Virus record (IMG/VR): IMGVR_UViG_3300002835_000605
Coordinates: 1 to 34,497 of that record
Strand: one strand, 5' to 3'
Source of the DNA: a virus
Length of the DNA: 34,497 nucleotides
Shown here: positions 30,509-34,497 of the stretch, piece after piece
How positions within the stretch are numbered: the first letter of the stretch is position 1
Layout of the letters: each line of letters begins with the position of its first letter
The notes under the pieces: generated by a model
What the model was told of the DNA's origin: nothing
What the model saw: only the letters and a program-made list of their open reading frames with translations
Databases searched by the model: none
Made by a program: the position numbers and the translations under genes

Positions 30509-30753
30509 ACTTCGCTTATCTCTTTTTTAAGGCGAGCGTTAGTAGCCAGTGTTTCCATTTCCCTGGCTATTGTTTCGGTCAACTGGTTCATTAGCTTAGA
30601 GTTCTGGTCTTTAAGACGTTCAGACTCTGCTTTGGATACCTTTAATGAATGCTTTAAGTCAGCTATTACTTCTCTTAGCTGGCTTACAGATGCTGGTCCT
30701 TTGAGAATCTCTTCTCTCCAGGAGTCGGGCGGACTTTCGTTATCGATAGTCAT
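30484..30753 (-). CDS. Coiled-coil protein (hypothetical)
   Basis: An 89-residue protein. The start at 30753 (MTIDNESPPDSWREEI) overlaps the nuclease stop as ATGA and has AGAGG 6 bases upstream, better than the in-frame start at 30786. Residues 22-85 form a long charged coiled coil (LREVIADLKHSLKVSKAES to ARLKKEISEVWKAI). No catalytic motif is seen. It is one of three consecutive small coiled-coil genes downstream of the nuclease. Confidence 0.65.
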   Translation of the reverse strand: MTIDNESPPDSWREEILKGPASVSQLREVIADLKHSLKVSKAESERLKDQNSKLMNQLTETIAREMETLATNARLKKEISEVWKAIKTV

Positions 30754-31151
30754 ATAGCCTCTATGCATGTCTTGTTGTGTATCCATTTGGATACATCTGC
30801 AAACTGTACGGCTTTGTTTAAGAAGTCTTGTTTTGGTATGTACTCTGACCAGGTTTTATCAGTAAGAACAACGGCTAACTTTTCACAGCCAATGACAACA
30901 GCTACGGGCTGGTTGAGGTCGTGTAGTCTATTTAGCCAATGGATCTGTTGTGGGCTGAGACTGGTACGTATTGGGCTGGTGTCTCGTTTGGGAAATGCTT
31001 TTACGTACTTGTATTCTACGAATAGAGTACTTACAGGTCCGGCGTAAAAAGCGTCAGGTACTCCGCCCGCAAACGTATCATGGATCTTCCACCGGAAAAC
31101 CTCCGATGGAAGATCCACATGTACAGCTCGTATGAAGCCGTGTTCGTTCAC
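30750..31151 (-). CDS. PD-(D/E)XK nuclease (VRR-NUC/resolvase-like)
   Basis: A 133-residue protein starting at GTG 31151. The catalytic pattern is complete: Asp33 in GGVPDAFYAG, Glu46 and Lys48 in LFVEYKYVK, then a QQxxWL motif (SPQQIHWLNRL) that is frequent in VRR-NUC type enzymes, and a final core strand VAVVIGCEKLAVVL. Members cut structured or damaged DNA with Mg2+; phage members are Holliday-junction resolvases or replication-linked nucleases. It lies 3 bases after the stop of a conserved protein of unknown role and in one operon with an SNF2-type helicase, so a recombination or branch-processing function is likely. The exact substrate cannot be told. Confidence 0.8.
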   Translation of the reverse strand: MNEHGFIRAVHVDLPSEVFRWKIHDTFAGGVPDAFYAGPVSTLFVEYKYVKAFPKRDTSPIRTSLSPQQIHWLNRLHDLNQPVAVVIGCEKLAVVLTDKTWSEYIPKQDFLNKAVQFADVSKWIHNKTCIEAI

Positions 31152-31154
31152 TGA

Positions 31155-31829
31155 TTAGTCAACGATCCGACCGGTATGTTGTCCATAAACGGACTTGGCA
31201 TACTCGTAGTCTTCTTCGGTGGCCCAACCTACAAAGTCAGCTTCCAGATTCATGAACTGGGCACCGGCTTTGTTAGTGACGGAGACGGACTTAAGTTTCC
31301 AAAGACCCGAGAAACGGTTACCGCCTTTCAAACCAATGACCGAATTCCAGTTACGCGAGATGCGCATCTTCGAACTCGAGAAGTCCATGATCACTGGCGT
31401 ACGGTCAAGTTCACCTGTTTCCGGGTTCTTGATCAAAAGCACATGTGAATGGGTATCAGTGATGGTGTAGTCCTGCGGCTTGTCTTGGGACTTGATGGCT
31501 TCTTGAGCTTCGGCCAACGAGTTGAATGATCCAAGGATGCCGCCGCCTGAATCGCGGTTACGCCATACAACGAACTCGTTGCGGAACAACAAGTTGATTA
31601 CGTACAGCTCTTCGCCATAGTTCTGGCCAGTCAAGGAGTTTAAGAAGTGACCAGGCTCAGCACCTTGAATGTATTTGGAGTTGTACTTGTCCACCTCGTC
31701 AGACATCTTTTGAAGAAGCTTGACGCGAGGGATAGTTACGTTTTGGCCGACATTCTCGTTACCAAGGCCAGTGCCTTGCATAACGTGGGCAGGAACGTTG
31801 GACGATACAAGAGCGATTGCATTAGACAT
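31155..31829 (-). CDS. Conserved phage replication-region protein, possible ssDNA-binding
   Basis: A 224-residue protein beginning MSNAIALVSSNVP with AGGAAT upstream. The middle has IPRVKLLQKMSDEV, then GAEPGHFLNSLTGQNYGEEL, VWRNRDSGGGILGSF and MDFSSSKMRISRNWNSVI, a layout I recognise from proteins next to recombination genes in marine phages. Beta strands dominate, with an acidic C-terminal end (WATEEDYEYAKSVYG). That combination recalls OB-fold single-strand DNA-binding proteins such as T7 gp2.5, but I see no decisive motif. The neighbours (nuclease and SNF2 helicase) fit such a role. Treat the function as inference. Confidence 0.7.
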   Translation of the reverse strand: MSNAIALVSSNVPAHVMQGTGLGNENVGQNVTIPRVKLLQKMSDEVDKYNSKYIQGAEPGHFLNSLTGQNYGEELYVINLLFRNEFVVWRNRDSGGGILGSFNSLAEAQEAIKSQDKPQDYTITDTHSHVLLIKNPETGELDRTPVIMDFSSSKMRISRNWNSVIGLKGGNRFSGLWKLKSVSVTNKAGAQFMNLEADFVGWATEEDYEYAKSVYGQHTGRIVD

Positions 31830-31849
31830 GTTTAGGTATATTCCTATGT

Positions 31850-32221
31850 TTAGAGTGAACGAAAATTGATCTTACGGATTGTCCTTGGTGAAAGGCCGGG
31901 GACTCCTTCCCCGAGTTTCAACAGCTCTTTATAAGCCGTTGAGCTTACCCGTCTTTGGATCAAGCTAAAGTCACGGGTAGAAATAACGTGATTGTACAAA
32001 GCGTCCCAATCTTCTACTTCCGGTACCGTGTCTTCATTGATGGATACCGAGTAATCGCCATTCGCAGTGCGAGACAATCCCTCAGCGTCCATTTTCTTTA
32101 AAAGCGCCAGGTCGATTTCGTCCTGAGCGGTTTTCAAATCTTTCAGCCGGTTGTTCAGCTGTTCGGTTTCGCGCTTGATTTCGGCGCGACGTTCTATAAG
32201 GTCGTTGATGCTTACGGTCAT
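31850..32221 (-). CDS. Conserved coiled-coil phage protein (hypothetical)
   Basis: A 123-residue protein whose start overlaps the helicase stop (ATGA at 32221-32218). The first 45 residues form a coiled coil (LIERRAEIKRETEQLNNRL). They are followed by a conserved-looking part DYSVSINEDTVPEVEDWD, then LIQRRVSSTAYKELLKLGEG and VPGLSPRTIRKINF. The order coiled coil, VSINE, DWD, QRR, VPG is one I recognise in uncharacterised phage proteins next to helicases and recombination genes. Function unknown; it could be a helicase partner. Confidence 0.75.
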   Translation of the reverse strand: MTVSINDLIERRAEIKRETEQLNNRLKDLKTAQDEIDLALLKKMDAEGLSRTANGDYSVSINEDTVPEVEDWDALYNHVISTRDFSLIQRRVSSTAYKELLKLGEGVPGLSPRTIRKINFRSL

Positions 32222-33567
32222 GCTATTTTCCTTGCTGGAGTGAGTTGATTAAGAATCTGTAATAGGTCGTCCATACGTTCAAGTTTGGTTTGTAGTTTGG
32301 TATATACATCAGGTTCCCACGTATTGTCTGCTGCAATGTGGATGATTTCTGTTTTTTGGGTTTGGCCAGCACGGTAGATCCGGCGGTTGAACTGCTGATA
32401 GTGTTCAGCGTTGTACGTTGGCGACGCCCAGATGACTGTTGTTGCAGTGGTTAGCGTCAAACCGTGGCCTGCTGACTGCGGGTGGGCAAATACGACTTTG
32501 AGCTGACCAGCCTGCATCCGATCGACGATGTCCTTACGCTTATTGGCAGGCGTGTCGCCGTCGATAACACCGTATTCAAGGCCCATTTCTTGAGCAAGAC
32601 GAACAAGATGTTCACGTTCGTGTCGCCAGTTGAACGCTACTAACGAGTGTTTGCGCTCGGATACCAGCTGCATTACAAGTTCGTAACGTTCGGAGTGTAT
32701 CCCACAGGCTACACCGTCTTCGGTATAGACAGCGCCGGTGCATAACTGCAGAAGCTTCTTGACGCGTGCGCCTGCGTTGATGGCGTTGATGGTTTCTTTA
32801 CCGGTGTAAAGAACGGAGTCGGCAGCCAAGAGCTCGTACTGTTTCATGATGTCAGGTGTCAGTTGTACACACATTGTGTGTACAGACTGTTCTGGCATGT
32901 CGATGCAATCTTCTAGCTGGTAACGGATGTTGATGTCTTTAATAGACGCTGCAACGATTTCCTGGGCGTTGGGCTTGTCTACCCACTCGTTGGCAAAGCC
33001 GTTGAACCGTGAAGTACAGACAGCTGATCGGAAGCCGTAGAAACGTTTACCGAGCCGTTCACCGTCGTCCACGATTAGTGTTGGATGCCAGATGTCCAGG
33101 ATTGTGTTGCTGTTTGGAGTACCAGACATGGCGATGCGGTACTTAAACTTGGCAGCTAGCTTAAGCACTGCTTTGCTACGCTGACTGTCTTTGTTTTTGA
33201 ATGCCGTGAATTCGTCGATGCAAATGGTGTCGAATCCTTGGAGTAGCTTTTCGTTCTTAGCTATCCACTTTACTGCATCGTGGTTGGTAATAACGATGTC
33301 AGCTTTGGACTTGAACGCGGCTTCGCGGTTTTTAGCGTAAGCAACGATGTAGGTCAGCTTGGGTTGGAACTTCTTAATGTCGTCTCCCCATGAGGCAGAG
33401 AGAATCGACAAAGGCGCAAGTACGAGCATGCGTCCTTCTTTCCGCTGAGCATAAGCGTCGATGACGCTGCGGGTTTTACCAGTTCCTGGGTCGGAAGTGA
33501 TAAGTGCTCGGGGAGTTTTTAGAAGGAAATTAGTAGTTTTAACTTGGTGATCAAAAGGTTTAAGCAT
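32218..33567 (-). CDS. SNF2-type DNA helicase/translocase
   Basis: A 449-residue superfamily 2 ATPase of the SNF2 group with the motifs in order: FDHQVKTTNFLL (Q-like motif), Walker A SDPGTGKT (25-32), motif Ia LVLAPLSIL, Walker B IDEF (117-120), motif III SGTP (148-151), motif IV region SLVAFNW, motif V SAGHGLTLT (365-373) and motif VI QFNRRIYRAGQ (392-402) with both Arg present. Phage members remodel protein-DNA complexes or drive branch migration during replication and recombination. The 449-residue length is the compact phage size without accessory domains. It lies downstream of the GP88-like gene and is coupled to a coiled-coil protein, then the presumed DNA-binding protein and nuclease. 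Confidence 0.92.
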   Translation of the reverse strand: MLKPFDHQVKTTNFLLKTPRALITSDPGTGKTRSVIDAYAQRKEGRMLVLAPLSILSASWGDDIKKFQPKLTYIVAYAKNREAAFKSKADIVITNHDAVKWIAKNEKLLQGFDTICIDEFTAFKNKDSQRSKAVLKLAAKFKYRIAMSGTPNSNTILDIWHPTLIVDDGERLGKRFYGFRSAVCTSRFNGFANEWVDKPNAQEIVAASIKDINIRYQLEDCIDMPEQSVHTMCVQLTPDIMKQYELLAADSVLYTGKETINAINAGARVKKLLQLCTGAVYTEDGVACGIHSERYELVMQLVSERKHSLVAFNWRHEREHLVRLAQEMGLEYGVIDGDTPANKRKDIVDRMQAGQLKVVFAHPQSAGHGLTLTTATTVIWASPTYNAEHYQQFNRRIYRAGQTQKTEIIHIAADNTWEPDVYTKLQTKLERMDDLLQILNQLTPARKIA

Positions 33568-33580
33568 TGATTAGTTCTCA

Positions 33581-33607
33581 GTAAAGATCAGATACTAACT
33601 CGAGTTT
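33581..33607 (-). promoter_or_regulatory. Possible sigma70-like promoter before the helicase
   Basis: On the - strand a perfect TTGACA (at 33607-33602) overlaps the stop of the GP88-like gene. A weak TCTGAT (4 of 6 matches to TATAAT) follows after 15 bases, shorter than the preferred 17. The helicase start is 14 bases further on. One perfect -35 box could be chance; the poor spacing keeps confidence low. Confidence 0.2.
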
Positions 33608-33609
33608 TG

Positions 33610-34287
33610 TCAATGTTCAACAAAGAATACAGGTTTTTCACTGTGCCAACAGTACGCACAGTCGCCACATGAGGCGGCTTTGCCCAATTGTTCAGGGCAT
33701 ACGACTCCGGTAGCTTGTTGCAAAGAAGCAACAACTTGTGACCGGAACTCGATGTTTGGGTCATCTGAAAACCGTACACGCCAACGGTCTGGGAAGGTAA
33801 CGTTTAAGTTACCTATTAGTTGTCCAACTGGGGTGTTGTGCCGATGATGTGTATACCCAAACACTCGTAGTCCAGGTAGGACTAGCAGCATAGTCATCCA
33901 GAAGCGGACGTAATCTACAGAGTAGAAATCGCCAAGTACGTGCAAACGGACAACGAATCCTTGTTCGTGGCGCTTTGACAGTTGCAAGAGGTCCGTGGTC
34001 AGTGCTTCTTCGAAATGAGGGTGGGTGTGGTCATATCTGTGAGCAAACGGCATGTTGTTGCCGTAACAGTTGGTCCATTGCTCACAGGTAGATGGGCAAG
34101 AAGCTCGTTCTTCAAGCGTCAGGGAAAAAATCGGGAGCCCCTTCCACATTCCTTTGCGGACGGAGCCCCCTAGCTTTTTGTTAGCTTTGCCGGATTTCAG
34201 CATTGTTAGCGTCGGTTCCTTGACGCTTTTTCTGAACCGGGTTCTTGATAACGGTATAGCTATTTGAGTTTGAAGTAGAGGTTTCAT
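33610..34287 (-). CDS. GP88-like protein with two Cys clusters
   Basis: A 225-residue protein of the family called gene product 88 in mycobacteriophages, also common in Proteobacteria. Typical parts are MLKSGKANKKLGGSV, IFSLTLEERASC, CYGNNMPFAHRY, VVRLHVLGDFYSVDYVRFW, VFGYTHHRHN and CGDCAYCW. Seven Cys lie in two groups: C64, C68, C74, and C197, C207, C210, C213. They could bind iron-sulphur clusters, and the first group resembles a variant of the radical-SAM CxxxCxxC motif. Function is not known to me. The start at 34287 gives a long overlap (107 bases) with a 58-residue gene; ATG 34203 would shorten it to 23 but lose the first 28 residues, part of which seems conserved in the family. Confidence 0.8.
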   Translation of the reverse strand: MKPLLQTQIAIPLSRTRFRKSVKEPTLTMLKSGKANKKLGGSVRKGMWKGLPIFSLTLEERASCPSTCEQWTNCYGNNMPFAHRYDHTHPHFEEALTTDLLQLSKRHEQGFVVRLHVLGDFYSVDYVRFWMTMLLVLPGLRVFGYTHHRHNTPVGQLIGNLNVTFPDRWRVRFSDDPNIEFRSQVVASLQQATGVVCPEQLGKAASCGDCAYCWHSEKPVFFVEH

Positions 34288-34357
34288 TTTGTTCTCGTAA
34301 CTTTTTAAGAAGTAAGATTATTTCTAGAGCTGTTACCAGCTTCAAGAAAAGGGACAT
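34181..34357 (-). CDS. Small protein with hydrophobic N-terminus (hypothetical)
   Basis: A 58-residue open frame with a near-ideal ribosome-binding site, AAGGAGGACTC before ATG (34357). It begins MSLFLKLVTALEIILLLKK, one membrane helix or a signal anchor, and continues with a Ser/Asn/Lys-rich tail (TSTSNSNSYTVIKNPVQKK). It overlaps the start of the GP88-like gene in another frame. It is the first gene after the structured leader at 34365-34439 and is therefore the direct target of any control by that structure. No family recognised. Confidence 0.65.
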   Translation of the reverse strand: MSLFLKLVTALEIILLLKKLREQNETSTSNSNSYTVIKNPVQKKRQGTDANNAEIRQS

Positions 34358-34364
34358 GAGTCCT

Positions 34365-34439
34365 CCTTAGGTTACGACGAGCTTTTAATGCTCACAAAAA
34401 AACCCCTCACTAGGAGGGGTTTAAGTCGTAGCCCTAAGG
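34365..34439 (-). ncRNA. Structured leader RNA, three-way junction (candidate regulatory element)
   Basis: Read on the - strand, 34439-34433 (CCTTAGG) pairs with 34371-34365 (CCTAAGG), and 34430-34425 (TACGAC) pairs with 34378-34373 (GTCGTA). Together they form a 13-bp closing stem P1 with a small internal loop. Inside are the terminator hairpin P3 (34422-34400, 9 bp) and a 4-bp hairpin P2 (34393-34379, GAGC/GCTC) that abuts P1. The 3' strand of P1 ends in CCTAAGG, whose AAGG is the start of the AAGGAGG ribosome-binding site of the 58-residue gene, so folding would hide part of that site. It may be a riboswitch-like element, a processing site for RNase III or a leader with a read-through terminator. 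Confidence 0.5.
34396..34422 (-). terminator. Intrinsic terminator, - strand
   Basis: On the - strand, bases 34422-34414 pair with 34408-34400 (9 bp, AAACCCCTC against GAGGGGTTT) around a 5-base loop, CTAGT, followed by a run of seven T in total (34402-34396, three of them in the stem). It is a textbook intrinsic terminator. It ends a transcript arriving from beyond the right edge of the window and lies just before the 58-residue gene, so the downstream operon needs read-through or its own promoter. Confidence 0.85.
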
Positions 34440-34446
34440 TAGTAGG

Positions 34447-34497
34447 CTATGAAAATTTGTTTAAGTTGCGCGGGTGGGTGTCTTTTTGCAGTTGTTT
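34447..34497 (-). CDS. C-terminal fragment of an upstream gene (uncertain frame)
   Basis: On the - strand, 16 codons enter from the right edge and end at TAG (34449-34447), reading KQLQKDTHPRNLNKFS. A stop at this point would lie 25 bases before the terminator at 34422, normal spacing for the last gene of a transcript. Another frame stays open further, to a TAA at the terminator stem (TTAKRHPPAQLKQIF at its start). The sequence is too short to choose with confidence or to name a product. Confidence 0.3.
   Translation of the reverse strand, partial: KQLQKDTHPRNLNKFS

Noticed and set aside
34432-34443. CCTAAGGTAG matches the core of the I-CeuI homing-endonuclease site.
   Set aside because: Only 10 bases match, the flanks differ, and there is no rRNA gene or intron. 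CCTAAGG is explained by the pairing in the leader stem.

Overview
The window is a contiguous piece of a tailed bacteriophage genome. It carries the virion half of a short-tailed (podovirus-like) phage on the + strand (1-29409) and part of its DNA-metabolism half on the - strand (34357-29399); the two blocks converge and meet near 29.4 kb. There are no bacterial housekeeping genes, tRNA genes, insertion sequences or CRISPR arrays. Genes are densely packed, often with ATGA or GTGA start/stop overlaps. The gene families (GTA-type three-TM holin, small fibre proteins beginning with a YIGNAP motif, a GP88-like Cys-cluster protein, DUF3310, DUF1983) suggest a phage of an aquatic, possibly alphaproteobacterial, host. 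The layout recalls marine T7-like or HMO-2011-like podoviruses. Host and relatives are inference; no database was searched.

Layout of the + strand. The window opens in the last codons of what is probably the major capsid protein, followed by a strong UUCG-loop terminator. Head-completion and connector genes follow (192-1993), then a GNAT-fold small protein (1935-2390), then a block of internal-virion/ejection proteins (2387-11534) ending in an 1816-residue protein with a zinc-metallopeptidase motif at its centre. A translationally coupled lysis cassette comes next (11544-12693: 51-aa membrane protein, GTA-type holin, GH24 endolysin). The adsorption region (12725-29065) contains a BppU-like beta-sandwich protein, a fibre built of 18-residue repeats, several small fibre-type proteins, three long tail fibres, two related tandem fibre/tip/accessory cassettes, the tail nozzle (T7 gp12-like) and a 911-residue central fibre with a lambda J-like DUF1983 segment. 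The strand ends with a small metallopeptidase whose ribosome-binding site lies in a hairpin.

Layout of the - strand. Reading leftwards from the right edge there is an intrinsic terminator inside a larger three-way-junction RNA fold, a 58-aa protein, a GP88-like protein with two Cys clusters, an SNF2-type helicase, a coiled-coil conserved protein, a conserved protein of unknown role that may bind DNA, a PD-(D/E)XK nuclease, then small coiled-coil, membrane and hypothetical proteins, and a DUF3310 protein. Helicase, nuclease and the conserved protein form a plausible replication/recombination module.

The points most worth following up are the structured leader at 34365-34439 that encloses a terminator and overlaps a Shine-Dalgarno, the duplicated receptor-binding cassettes with a conserved 92-residue fibre-end module, and the hierarchical 18/92-residue repeat fibre.
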